Source: Prosopocoilus inquinatus (taxonomy: Eukaryota > Arthropoda > Insecta > Coleoptera > Lucanidae). Taken from it: a stretch of 64,000 bases of DNA. Positions 31,101 through 40,840 of this stretch are shown piece by piece (the first letter of the stretch is position 1; each line of letters starts with the position of its first letter). Under the pieces are notes generated by a model that saw only the letters and a list, made by a program, of their open reading frames with translations, had not been told where the DNA came from and searched no databases. The stretch spans positions 27,553,001 through 27,617,000 of the forward strand of contig CM069877.1 of NCBI GenBank assembly GCA_036172665.1. The letters are read 5' to 3'. Made by a program: the position numbers and the translations under genes.

Positions 31101-31428
31101 ATTTCACGTGTGTTTGTCGCGTATTTTGTCTGTTAGTCGGATTCGCATTTGTGTTTTCTATTTTCATTTCCATAGTTTCTAATAAATTAGCTCGTTTTTT
31201 AAGAAATTCTTTGAAATCGTTTATCGTTATTCGATTATTGTTAACTTTTTGTTTTTCCCATTCCTGTATTGTGTATTTATCAAGTTTGCTGGATACTATA
31301 TAAATTAACAAAGTATCCCATGAGTCAACAGGTTCGCCTAATTGTTTAAGATTGTTTAAATGTTTAAATAAATTTTCGTATAAATTTCGTATTTTGCTTG
31401 CAGTTGCCGTACTCAAACTTAACCGCAT
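28126..31428 (-). CDS. BEL/Pao gag end, protease, RT and RNase H
   Basis: This 1,100-codon frame begins within gag (KIRNLYENLFKHLNNLKQLGEPV). It has Cys/His knuckles (YLCFNCKGDHYLFYCPEF, LCRNCLKRNHVSQDC, CKVCGNKHN, about residues 138-205). The aspartic protease is DUF1758-type (LLDCGSQSSFITTE, about 270). The RT has SSDIKMMYRQVLV and the catalytic MYVDDLLTC (about 680). The Pao RNase H region has HGFADASESSYGACIY and YCWSDSTIVLAWL. The N-terminal frame differs from the gag ORF, with a break around 31430, and the C-terminus differs from integrase. Apart from these two small breaks it reads as a working pol. Confidence 0.94.
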   Translation of the reverse strand: MRLSLSTATASKIRNLYENLFKHLNNLKQLGEPVDSWDTLLIYIVSSKLDKYTIQEWEKQKVNNNRITINDFKEFLKKRANLLETMEMKIENTNANPTNRQNTRQTHVKYENAKQNNNCTRGLVSNTEASEITEAPKSKYLCFNCKGDHYLFYCPEFLKLSIKERNLKVKELRLCRNCLKRNHVSQDCRWSGCKVCGNKHNTILHETRDITKATIAVGQRDDYAVENTNSKEAHEITTCTLTTTQHAVLSTASVQVRSKKGDTRFLIARALLDCGSQSSFITTELCEKLKLRKTKCQLAVSGINEKLSYANCKCDINIKATNNQYSFDLSCFVLDKITADIPSTLIDIKMLNIPNNVDLADPNFFIPQAVDLLIGADAFWQLLNAGQIKLGQNTAILQNTRLGWIVAGSMAVPKHTSHCYLSSNISIQEQLSKFWEVEEIETSKTWSTEEYACEQHYVQHLTTNEDGRYVVSLPLKESPNKLGESREMATRRFLSLERKLMSNETLRKLYTDFLTEYEQLGHMTKITDNNLNESQYEYFMPHHGVLKESSESTKLRVVFNASAVISTGLSLNDLQMTGPIIQEDLLSIILRFRMRRIVLSSDIKMMYRQVLVNPDQRKLQKIVWRASPDEPITTYELNTVTYGTTAASFLAIRCLHQVATECENDLPNIANIIRNDMYVDDLLTCVDTEEEANYICEKISQVLLKRGFELQKWKSNEPNALRGLDTKNNSNIIEFSLSKEQINKTLGLSWNINDDILTFKIRNTVNISRNPITKRVMLSKIATTFDPLGLVSPCIIIAKVLLQRLWSENVTWDQPLPQHILTSWLQFSSELDELNNIVIPRKVTCDNPTEITLHGFADASESSYGACIYIVSKNSFDQRTSNLLCAKSKVAPIKTLTMPRLELCAALVLSQLISKVLKSVNCKIDKIYCWSDSTIVLAWLRTQPNILKPFVANRVADTQKLTISCEWKHVPTSDNPADIVSRGVEPKQLIKSQMWFHGPSWLLKHDNEWPTIHHTVVEIPEKRKLCLTVSTQCTFSFERFSNLNQLKRVFAYVLRFLKNCKLDSKNRNLFSLTVNELNEGFFKLIKIMQILYRLHSAQKG

Positions 31429-32110
31429 TAACGATCGCTTTCAAATGATTATGAATTAAAAGTTGTTTATTATTAAATCGGTCGCATAAGGTGTTCCAGG
31501 CCGTGCTATAGTTTTCTGATGTAAATTCAAGTGATTGAATTACTCTCGGCGCTAGACCAACCAAGGAGGCGCGTAAATAATGAAATTTTTGAGTGTTGTT
31601 TAATTGCGCGTTGTTATGAATCATTGATTGAAATATATCGCGGAATTCCAACCACGTTTCATAGGAACCGTCAAATTTGGGTATCTCTATTTTCGGTAAT
31701 TTAAGACCTTCGCATGTAACTGAGTGAGTGGACATACTTGCGGATTTTTGTGATTTCGCATCGTCGCTTGTCTCAGCGGTGGTGTAACTTTCCGCAAGAC
31801 TTTTGCTTTTTGCTAATACGGAATAAAACTTATTTTCAAATTCTTCGCGTTCTTGATAATAATCCTCAGGATTGTCCACCGCGCACTCAATCTCGTTTTG
31901 AATGTCATCAAAGATGCCAATAAACATTTCCGTGTTTGCTATACGTTGCTCAAGTTCGATTATTTTTGATCTATCTACTAAATTAGCTTCAATGTTTTCA
32001 AATGTTGTTAAATATTTGTCAAAGAAAGTTAATTTCGTTTTTATGGATGCCCGTTTTTTTATTAAAGCTCTGAGAGTTTCGTTTTCGGTTTCAGTTGGCA
32101 TTTTGATCAA
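31364..32110 (-). CDS. BEL/Pao gag N-terminal part
   Basis: This 248-codon frame holds the DUF1759 gag domain (LPKIEIPKFDGSYETWLEFRDIFQSMIHNN, residues 138-170, and LEFTSENYSTAWNTLCDRF). A coiled-coil-like charged N-terminus precedes it. It continues in the overlapping frame of the next ORF at about 31430. The start MPTETENET near 32100 is close to the 5' LTR, as expected. Confidence 0.88.
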   Translation of the reverse strand: MIKMPTETENETLRALIKKRASIKTKLTFFDKYLTTFENIEANLVDRSKIIELEQRIANTEMFIGIFDDIQNEIECAVDNPEDYYQEREEFENKFYSVLAKSKSLAESYTTAETSDDAKSQKSASMSTHSVTCEGLKLPKIEIPKFDGSYETWLEFRDIFQSMIHNNAQLNNTQKFHYLRASLVGLAPRVIQSLEFTSENYSTAWNTLCDRFNNKQLLIHNHLKAIVNAVKFEYGNCKQNTKFIRKFI

Positions 32111-32251
32111 TACTCAAATTAGGAATTAGGAATATTATTGTATGCACTGGTTGCGTGTTTTGATGGTTGCTCTTCGTGTTCTTGATGTCTTCATGTATTA
32201 ATAAATGTAATTTTACTTGTTTTCTGCTGTTGATCCGGCTGGACTGAACCA

Positions 32252-32453
32252 TATGTTGTGTAATGGACTGTATCAATGTATATTTTTTACGTTTTTAAGC
32301 TTTTTATTTTGTCGAACAATATAAATACATTAAACGAGTTGTAATGATAAACGTGATGCTTCTTCCGAAGCGTCTGGCGAAGTGTCATTTTTTTCTGTGT
32401 AGGTAGCGCCTCGATCGCGACTCGGTCCCCTCTCTTGCACAGGGTACGGAACA
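32252..32453 (-). repeat. BEL/Pao 5' LTR
   Basis: It matches 26634-26835 with three substitutions (32262, 32325 and 32376 approximately). It is followed on the right by the GACTC target duplicate. Confidence 0.93.
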
Positions 32454-33365
32454 GACTCCTTACGTGAAACTATAAAAAAAGTCACAGCAGAAGATCTGTT
32501 TTGGAAGGGTTATGTGAATGTTCATAACATGAAGTACTTGTTCGAGTGTTTCACTGGAGAAAACAACGATATTACACTCACATATGTGGAAACGATAGCA
32601 AATGCGGGGTGTCTAACAACATTATGGAATTTCTTGTTTAAAAGAAAAAAATATTACAGAATGAAAAAGTTAAAAAATTTGAATCAAGCAGCAAAGAACA
32701 TGTTTTCTAAGCCCTCTCCATTGAGAAATTTCAATATAGAATTTATTACAAAATTGCATCAACAAGTGGGAAAAGGAGTCATACCAAGTGCTGGAAAATT
32801 TTGTACAAAAGATTGTAAACCTGCACAATAAATTTTTTATTATTTGAGTCCTCATTTGATTGAAAATCGTCTCCAAACGTTACTTGAAGAATGTCAGTAT
32901 GTATTTGTAGATTAAACTTGTCGTTAGAAGATTGTGTTAAATGTGGAGCAGGTTTTTTTATCAGAGTTTCTCTTCATACATCCCTTCTCACATGGAAATG
33001 GAAGAGTTGGTCGTCGTTTATTAAGTTTTTTACTCGTAAAGCATATTATAGTACCGGTGTCTCTGTATACTTCAAATACTTTAAGAAACACTTATTTACA
33101 ATGTCTTCGAGAAACCGGAGAGTTTCATTCTAAGTTCAATAAACCGGCTTCGCTTTCTAGATTTATAATAGAAAACATTGAAAGAGAATTCATGGATCTT
33201 TGGTATCTCATCGATTTGAATAATATGTACTAATTAATAATAATAGTTTCTTAAATGTTTAACTTAGTTAAATTTATATAGAAAGTATTCTTAATTTATA
33301 AAATGAAAAATTTCTAGTGACCTCACACGCAGTATATTATGAGAATTCTTCACTTTTTTTAAAAA

Positions 33366-33955
33366 CCTTACGGGGAGTCCTGCGTGAGCGAATAATTGCG
33401 AGCGGTGTGAGCGATGCGAGCGGCGTGGGCGTCGCGAAATAAATCAAATTGAAGCAAACTAATGTAGGTGTCCTACGTGAAGTCGCATCGACCGCAAAAG
33501 CGATTCGCGCGAATTTCGCGCGGTTGACGCGATCAAATAATTTGATATTTCCGCGCGTTCCGCCATACCGACCACTTCACTTGTCGAATCATTTTATTAA
33601 AAGTGGGTAACAGTGCAGCAACATGTCTGATACATTTGCGGAAGTCTTCCGTATAAATGGTGAAACTCTTCAAATTTCACTCTTTCTAGATAAATCAGGT
33701 GTGTTGACTCGTTTTTGCCGTTTTCTTCTACAGTAGTGTAATTTTAAACTTACATTGTCAGATATTAACATACGGTATTTCTTCGACCACCCCATTCTTG
33801 CATGACTAGCTACGGTGTGTTGTTTTGTACGTATGAATTTCCGCGCGATTCGCGGATATTAACTGCAAGACGCTGGACGCTCATTATCACGCCGCTCGCA
33901 TCGCGCGCATCGCCCGCTTCGCAGAAGCAATCGCTCACGCAGGAGGGTCTGTTAG
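33366..33955. mobile_element. Non-autonomous TIR element with GAGCG-rich ends
   Basis: The left end (about 33371-33436, tcctgcgtgagcg then gatgcgagcggcgtg) and the right end (about 33870-33950, read in reverse as tcctgcgtgagcgattg and gatgcgagcggcgtg) are inverted copies with small differences. The interior is about 430 bp. It has a short open stretch starting at 33623 (MSDTFAEVFRINGETLQISLFLDKS) that ends at a possible splice donor (aggtgtgt). No transposase is visible. The family is unknown. Confidence 0.65.
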
Positions 33956-33989
33956 GATGAGGTTTGTATGCAACGTTGTAATTGAATAA

Positions 33990-34285
33990 CATACTCCAGG
34001 GCTATAATAAATTTATTTACGTGAATGGGGCAAGGAGCTGATAAAGGAGTCTGTCCAAAGAAGATCTACGATGGTAAACCTTCCAAGAAAGCTAAAAAGA
34101 AACATAAGAGAACATTTGAATATGGATGTTGAAGATACTGGTAATCAAGCAAGCACTAGTTCCAGCACAACATGAAGAGGAAGCTGCAAAATATGCCCTT
34201 CATGTCACAGAAATATTTGTAGAAGCCACACTACCTTCGTTTGCAATGAATGTTGAATTGCCGAAGACGCTGATCCTGAAGAAAA
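33990..34285 (+). pseudogene. Possible piggyBac transposase C-terminus
   Basis: Across one stop, the frame reads LPRKLKRNIREHLNMDVEDTGNQ. It then shows a Cys/His cluster CKICPSCHRNIC...FVCNEC like the zinc-binding tail of piggyBac/PGBD proteins. The DDE domain is not adjacent. It could be the lost end of the piggyBac gene at 9.2/17 kb or another copy. The region 34286-34910 shows no gene. Confidence 0.42.
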
Positions 34286-34911
34286 CTAGACCTCAAATGA
34301 TGGTAATATTAATTATTTGATCTCATAGAGCCAACTGATTCTATAATTTTATTTTTTGTTACTAGTTACTAGGTATTTATAGCTAGTTCCAGGCACCTAA
34401 GATGGTTTTGTGTTCCTAAACTGGGTTTTTAATACAAAGAAAATTTACGTTACGCTATTTGATTTTATAATTTCCTATAAGTTCCTTTTTTTCGACAAAT
34501 TAATGTCCCTAGAAAAAAAATAATGTTCCTGATTACAAAAAAATAAATTATTGATTAATAAGTGTTTTATTTCTCTGATATATCCTATAGGTTTTTTAGA
34601 TTACGCGCGACGGCTGCCGTTACAAATGACCACGCGCCCGCTTGAAAGTTAAAAGTAGGTAAGATGCGACAGCCAATTGATTCCACACATTAATTCTAAT
34701 AAAAATATACGTTTCGGATTCTTCTGAATTCTAACATCAATTATTAAATAACGCTTATCAGAAAAAATACTAATGCAGACAAGTGGAAGTAAGGCTCTCA
34801 ATTAAATGAAATATATGTAAAGCTCATTACGCGGTACTTGGTAGGTAGTGACTTAATGTAACAAGTACTCGGTGAATACTTCTGTTTGTGTAAGTAAAAG
34901 TCAAACTACTG

Positions 34912-36480
34912 TTACGTTCGGTTTTCCGTTTCCCCCTGTTCGTACAAGCTGCGCTCTTTTCCTTCGGTGCGAGATCCGTGTTACACTTCTTCCCCCCTTG
35001 TTTTGGTTACGCTAGATGTCTCTCATAGGGCGTGCTTCTGTAAAATTTTAGCTCGTGTAATCGCTTTCTATCTATTGTCGCACGTACCTTGTTTTGTACC
35101 GGTTTTGTTGGTCGTGTACTGAGGTTTGGTTTATCCGTTGTGGTTGGATTTCGAGGTTCCATTTTGGGACGAAGAATCGCTTTCCCGTTTGGGGATCTTA
35201 CCACCTCAGGTTGGATGGTTCTATCTGCAACCTGCGCCTAGATGCGATCGGATTTGCGCGGCCACGCGTTGACCTCCTGCACCGCCATTTTGTGCCACAT
35301 GCTCTTCTTTGGTTCTTGAGTTGCGTCTACTTCACTGCTAGAGGTGTGGGTATGTCTAAATATTTCCCTTTTGGTTTGTACTTTGTGTGATTTTTCCTTT
35401 TCTTTATTTAGCAAGTCCCCCCCCCCTCTTGGTACGGCAGTCGGATTCCGATGCTTCAGTAGGCCCACGCCACCGTGATTCAGCGTGTTGTTCGGAGCGT
35501 TCTTTTGTCACCTTTCGAGGGATCGCCGCTTCCCCCAAGCTTACGGTGCTGCTGTAAAACTTACGGAGTCGCCTACCCGTGGGGAGTAACGATAAGATAA
35601 CAACTTTTACTTTACTTTTCCTTCCTGTTGTGACCGTAATTTTCACGATTATTTATTGGATTAATTTTACGAAGAATATCTCGCCGAACGTCCCGCCCAT
35701 CAGGCTAATTTCCCCCATTTTTCCCCCTTCCGGGGTTATTTTGGTTTTGTCATCTTTGCTGACATTTTATTAATTTTTTTTTATATTTGCTTACGTGCCC
35801 CCCCCCCCCCCCTTTTTGTTGTGCTATATTTTAACACTATTGATTGTTATTATACGTTTGTAAGGCGAGCGCCTGGATCCATCACGTAGCGCATCACTTG
35901 GTACTTCGGTGCCCTTGTACACTCACGTTTGTTTTATTTGTTGGCGCATTATTTTATTACGGCGGTGTTTTGCCCGCTCGACGCCTTTATTTTTGTAGCT
36001 GTTATTATTTATTTTATATTTTCGGTCTGTATTGCACAACAACTTCCTCATTATATATTGTTCTATACCAGCACGGGTTTGGCCTTTTATTTTATTTTAT
36101 TTTTTTGTTAAAACTTGGGGATTTAACTTGGGGAAAACGAACCATTTGGGTTTTTGAACAAGATCCTGGGACCTTTAGTGTTGAATCTCACTGTGGCCCC
36201 CAAATATTTTCCTAGTGAGGTATTTGGTAGCCCGCTCCCTCGCAAAGCTACGCTAGGTGGCGCCCTCTCTCTCTCTCCCCGCCCCCACTCTCGGGAGAAT
36301 ATCGTTACGGCTATCTCGCCGCGTAACCCATTACCTACGACCGTCTCCCTGAGCTGGGCACTACTTTGCGAGAGAATACCCTCCGTCTTCACAAAGGTAG
36401 GTTCGACCGTCCCGATCGCGACATCACGCGAGAGATAGTCGCTGGCTGCGAAGCACGTAGCACTACATATTACTCACCCA
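34912..36480. repeat. GC-richer unclassified repeat-like block
   Basis: The block contrasts in composition with its AT-rich surroundings. It has C and T homopolymers (C15 at 35798-35812, C10 near 35417) and CT-rich runs (36270). Its start (ctgttacgttcggttttc) resembles that of the block at 18862. Overlapping ORFs on both strands are low-complexity and show no domain. It may be leader sequence of a LINE or non-autonomous relative. Confidence 0.4.
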
Positions 36481-36672
36481 CTTGAAAAATATATAATTAC
36501 ATTTACTTACATTAATAGTTATTAGTAAGGGTAATGAAAAGAACACTGAAACTTTAATAGAAGGTAACTTAAAAAGTATAATGATACGTATTTTTGTTAT
36601 CAAATTTATAGGTTTCAATAACTCACTAACCAATCAAATGCTCTTCCGAATGCAATTTATACTTTAGACTTT

Positions 36673-36824
36673 GAACTGATGCGGTCAAGACTGTCACATC
36701 ATCTTTTCATTTAAATTTGCTTACGAATCCAATCTAGATTTTTAGACTGAACTGATGCAGTCAGGACTGTTACATCATATTTTCATTTAAATTTGCTTAC
36801 GAATGCAATCTAGATTTTTAGACT
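36673..36824. repeat. Two tandem 76-bp copies
   Basis: The unit gaactgatgcggtcaagact...tagattttta is repeated once with few changes (36673-36748 and 36749-36824). The rest of 36481-37776 is AT-rich with no firm gene. Confidence 0.8.
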
Positions 36825-37776
36825 TTAAATTTTGCATCGCCATATTTTTTATTACATCACTTAAAAAAAGAAGTAATTTATAATTTTATTTTTAATAAAA
36901 CGCGTATTATCTTAAATGAATTAAGTTTAAAATATTTTCATTAATACTAAATATTATGTTAATAACAACTTTTCCATTAAATACATGTAATAGTTTAATT
37001 ACACTTTCACTATTACGATTCTGACTTATCACAAAGCACGATTCTATTATGACCCCAAGGTAAACTGTTTTCGTTATCTACCCAATAACAAAAATTGTCC
37101 CAGTAACATTCAGACACCCTAGTACCATCACCATGCAGATAAGAGAACCAAAGTTTTAAATTTTCTATATTCAATCAATTTGCTGCTACAGTAGCTTCAT
37201 CTGATTCAGTACAATTAAATTCAACTCAGTCTTCTAGTACGAACTTTGAAGAGTCTGGAGGTAAATTATATTTTCTTTTATACTGTACAACTTTCTTGTG
37301 GGTACCTTATGAAAACTGTAAAATTCATGTAGGTGAGGAAGCATTTTTCAGACTGTACAATCACGAGCAATAAATTTTGGTCGTCATTGAATGTCAAAGA
37401 TTTGTATTTTATTAAAAATAAGGAGATTGATGTCTCTATTTGGTATACTGCAGATAATCTCTTAAAAATGTAACATTTTCAAGACGTTTTTGGTAAAAGT
37501 TAATATGTTTGTACATATAAAAAAAAAATAATTTCTGAAATGAAAACTTACATTTTTATTGACATTGCAACCAATATTTAATACCCCAACTGTACTTACC
37601 GATGTGCACAATACACAGTGCGTTTTTCAATATTGGAAGTATCATACTCTTTCTTGCTCTTTATGAAACCGTTGTGTAAACTGAGTGTATTATCATCTTA
37701 CTTTAGCTTTACTGAATAGTACAAAATAAAGATATCCTAAGTGTGGAACAGGGCAATAAGTCTCTTTTGCTATTAT

Positions 37777-37897
37777 AGCGTTTTTGATTGGGGTGCACCA
37801 TGTGCACTGAGTATATCTTCATCTCGTTTTAACCTCATGGAATAGAACGAGATGAAGATACACTCAGTGCACATAGTGCACCCCAATCAAAAACGCT
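37777..37897. repeat. 121-bp foldback inverted repeat
   Basis: The sequence from AGCGTTTTTGATTGGGGTGC to its inverse at 37897 pairs almost perfectly around a short centre (about 37832-37845). There is one indel near the ttcatctcg stretch and a few mismatches. It is a MITE-like foldback or could give a long hairpin RNA. Confidence 0.88.
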
Positions 37898-37932
37898 TTT
37901 AGTTTTCTTGCTGATTACAAAAATTTGTTTCA

Positions 37933-38138
37933 GTTTTTTATAAAAAATTGGTATCATTATTACTGCATATTAAAGGGCAGAACACATTACAGTGGATTAA
38001 TAAACAAAATAAATCTCCAAATGTTCCATTCCCTCATGAGCTACGAGAAGATCTGCTTGTTAAATTGCTTCTCTTAACTTTAGCTGATGTGCAAGCTTTG
38101 GAAAATTATTTAACTGAGAAAACTAATTTGGATTTTGT
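37933..38138 (+). CDS. Possible exon, DUF4806-like
   Basis: A polypyrimidine-type acceptor (ttgtttcag, ending 37932) and a good donor (gtg|gtaaga at 38139) bracket an open 206-base stretch. It encodes KKLVSLLLHIKGQNTLQWI, then PFPHELREDLLVKLLLLTLADVQALENYLTEKTNLDFV. The second half recalls DUF4806 domains found in transposon-linked insect proteins, where a hydrophobic turn is followed by LADVQALE-like helices. Another candidate exon ends at 37260 (SSTNFEESGG, then gtaaat). Downstream exons are not visible because the triplicated unit starts at 38154. It may be part of a transposon gene or a host gene relic. Confidence 0.33.
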
Positions 38139-39539
38139 GGTAAGAATGTCTTGTATTTTTTGAGAAATTTTATCATCGTTGACATCTTAAATGTTTGCCT
38201 GCCTTTGATATGAGAATGTGTAAAGCCGATATCTCATTGTCAATAATTTGATCAAAATTTCCATCAAAATAATATTCCTACATATTATTTAAATATTTAA
38301 GTAAATTATATCACACTATCAAGATCAATACATTTTGTAGAGAATTTGATAAACACATAAATATTTCCACTGTCGTACTTTAGTGGTTTAGAAGTTATGA
38401 ATTTTTGTATGCAACCTTGCATCCGGGAATTTTCAAGAAAAAATTGACTCACATCAAAAAGTATGACTGATATGTAAAAATGACTCAAATGAATATAACG
38501 CAGAATTTAGTGTAGAATCCGAAAATGAAGTCAAAATGGGGTGTTTCAATTTAAAAAAACGTAACTTAATATTTTTATAATACTTGGACACCCTGTATAC
38601 AAACGAAAATAATTTTAAAATGTGCAATGGAAGCGCTTCTATTATACAAAAAAAGAATTGAGTCGGAGCTCTGGGACATCCTGTATATTCATGTGTCATG
38701 TTAGGTTGTACGTGGCGTTAACTTGCCGTTTGATTTAATTAATAACTCTTTTGCTTTGACGCTTTGTGCGTTGCTAATTTTGTTGGGACATTTTGTTTTG
38801 TGTGCTAAATAAAGAAACATTGTTGGAAATATTGTGGATGAGTCGCGAAGAATTTGAGAGAACCCACCCTATCCCATTGAGGCTGGCCTGCGACGCCGAA
38901 ACGTCTGTCACAGCGATCACTTGTGAATACCTGAGTAGGTAGGTATGTACGCATTTATATGTTAACATGTATGTTTATATGTTAACAGCGCAAAACTATT
39001 ACTTTGTTATGTTGAAATATTTTGATTAGTCTTGCTTATTATCGCTATTAACGTAATAAATATTATTTTTCGACAAATATTAAAAATGTTTGCATTCATA
39101 TAAGTTACTAAAATTCAAACTGAAGTCAAATTACTGAAGTAATAATGGGTGAATTTAACTTTTCATTTCAGACATATATCTTGACGAAATAAGGAGACTT
39201 CCGTCTTAAAAGTAAGTATTTCTTTTATATATAATTATTTAGTATATTCTATTTTGTTTTGTTTTAGAATAAACTAATATGCATATGTGAAGGAGTGCAA
39301 ACTCCTCACAAAGGAGAAAGAATAATGGTTTTCACCTTCATGCAAAAAACATTCTTTATAGATAAAATTAATGATTTTTGTAAGTATTAGGAATTGAAAA
39401 ATCCAATAAATTGGCCTGAAGGAGTATGTGTGAACAATTTTTTATTTCGACTAGTGGGAAGGAAGAAGATTTCATAAAAACGTACCCTTAAATAAAAAGA
39501 CTATCAATAAAACTATAAAGAAGAAATTTTATCTAACCT

Positions 39540-40340
39540 GTTATTACCAAAACGTTCGTAGCTTAAAAAACAAAATTCAGCAATTTGTAACTGCGGTTAG
39601 TGATGGTGAATACGACATTATCTGTTTAACTGAAACGTGGTTGACATCCGATTTCAACAACTCTGAAATACTCGGTTCTCAGAAGTATACGGTATTTCGG
39701 TGTGATCGAAATTTACGGGAAGGTAATATGTTCATGGCGGGGGTGTCTTACTCGATATTAAGGATACCATCACAGTTAACTCATTAGACTTATCTAGCTT
39801 AAGAACTGCGCTGCCGAATGTTGATATTCTCGGTTGTAAATGTATGTTAAGCTACATTAACTTTTATATTTTTACATTGTACATACCACATACTCCAACA
39901 GTTTGCGATTTACAGATATTACTTACTACATAAATAAGTTATTTATCATAGGTGACTTCAATCTACCTAACTTTTGCAAAGATTGCATAAACGATGCACA
40001 AAGCACGTTACTCAAAAATTTCTTAACTCTAATGGGAATATCTCAGTATAAGAATATTCATAACTCACTAGGTCGACTTCTAGATTTAGTATTAGCTAAC
40101 TTTGAATGTAATGTTCGACATGATTCTATGTCTTATGTCCAAGAAAATGTCTTTCATCCTGCGCTCTCTATCGAGTTTGACATGGAATCAGCACCTAATG
40201 TTATTTTTCAAGACAACGAAAATTGTAAATGCTATAATTTTCGTAAAGCTAACTATCCGAGTCTATATAATGCTCTACTAAAATGTGATTGGTCATCACT
40301 AGAACACTGTATTGAAATTAATCTTGCTTGTAATGAGTAG
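39540..40340 (+). pseudogene. LINE AP-endonuclease remnant, unit 1
   Basis: The peptide starts YYQNVRSLKNKIQQFV and includes YDIICLTETWL, then, after a frame change near 39725, GGVLLDIKDTI. From 39903 the frame holds IIGDFNLPNF and HPALSIEF, which match the later catalytic blocks of the EEP/AP-endonuclease domain of jockey/CR1-like ORF2. It ends at 40340 with no RT. The substitution at 39761 changes Lys to Arg in copies 2 and 3. Confidence 0.82.
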
Positions 40341-40820
40341 TAGGAATAGGCCGATTCTGGAACCTTCTCCGAACTTGACCAATAAAATTCAAGGTCAAGG
40401 TCGGAGGAGGTTCCAGAATCGGCCTATTCCTGACGTGACCTCATCATGACCTTAAACTTCAAGGCCATGACCTTGAGGTGACCTCGATCAAGGTCAAGAT
40501 TGGAGGAGGTTCCAGAATCGACCTGTTCCTAACGTAACCGAGAGGAAACTTTGAAATGACCTTGAGGGTTCAAGGTTAAGATCGGAGGAGGTTCTAAAAT
40601 TTGCTTTGTGCCGATGTAACTACAAGGTTAAGGATCAAGTCAGAGGAGGTTGCAAAATTTTCAATGTCATTGACGTGACCTCATCATTACCTCTAAAAGC
40701 GAGGTCAGAGGAGGGTTCCAAAAATTATCTATCCTTGACGTGACCTTAACTTGACGGAGGATCCACAAACGGTTTATCTTGAATACGACCGTAAGGTTGG
40801 AGGAGGTAGGGACCCCCACC
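40341..40820. repeat. Inverted repeat and AAGGTCA minisatellite, unit 1
   Basis: An inverted repeat (about 40341-40432) pairs aggaataggccgattctgga with its complement around a short loop. It is followed by degenerate repeats built on ggtcggaggaggttccagaa and acgtgacct at a spacing of about 60-70 bases. Perfect TCAAGGTCA sites, in either orientation, occur at 40389, 40468, 40488 and 40557. Confidence 0.85.
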
Positions 40821-40831
40821 TAAAATCTTGT

Positions 40832-40840
40832 TATATAAGG
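40832..40840 (+). promoter_or_regulatory. TATA box, unit 1
   Basis: TATATAAGG lies upstream of a leader exon (about 40865-40921) that ends in a GTAAGT donor. In this unit the gene is cut after 37 codons. Confidence 0.62.

Larger units (their letters stand above)
26634..32453 (-). mobile_element. Complete BEL/Pao retrotransposon
   Basis: Two 202-bp LTRs (26634-26835 and 32252-32453) differ at three positions. The 5-bp target duplication GACTC lies at 26629-26633 and 32454-32458. The minus-strand internal region has gag, protease, RT/RNase H and integrase in BEL order. A purine tract (GGCCGGGGGCA) lies just upstream of the 3' LTR. A TGGTTCAGTCC-type primer site follows the 5' LTR (32251 downward). 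LTR similarity of about 98.5% indicates a fairly recent insertion, into the Fic gene. Confidence 0.95.
26491..33232 (+). pseudogene. Fic-domain gene, split by BEL/Pao
   Basis: The first part (26491-26633) reads MLQRTFDITSVVN and then, after a shift, NQHSSPQRVSEILERIDS. The second part (32454 onward) continues in the same frame with LRETIKKVTAEDLFWKGYVNVHNM. A helical region follows, with RNFNIEFITKLHQQVGKG and CTKDCKPAQ, and then the Fic core HPFSHGNGRVGR (33000s). Fic enzymes transfer AMP or related groups; the core motif is HPFx(D/E)GNGRxxR. Here His replaces the acidic residue. A stop at 32829 and further shifts near 32930 break the frame. The overall look is closer to large-DNA-virus Fic proteins than to the single conserved animal FICD, but this is inference. 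Confidence 0.72.

Noticed and set aside
35238..36438. Minus- and plus-strand ORFs of 76-123 codons in the GC-rich block
   Set aside because: No domain, overlapping on both strands, and composition-driven.
38835..38920. Functional hammerhead ribozyme
   Set aside because: The core reads TGGATGA rather than CTGANGA and the stem next to GAAAC does not pair well, so activity is unlikely in this copy; kept only as a low-interest finding.
38306..38968. Short minus-strand ORFs repeated three times (60, 81 and 64 codons) in each tandem unit
   Set aside because: They overlap TE-terminus motifs and the gacgccgaaacg block, show no domain, and are repeated only because the unit is.
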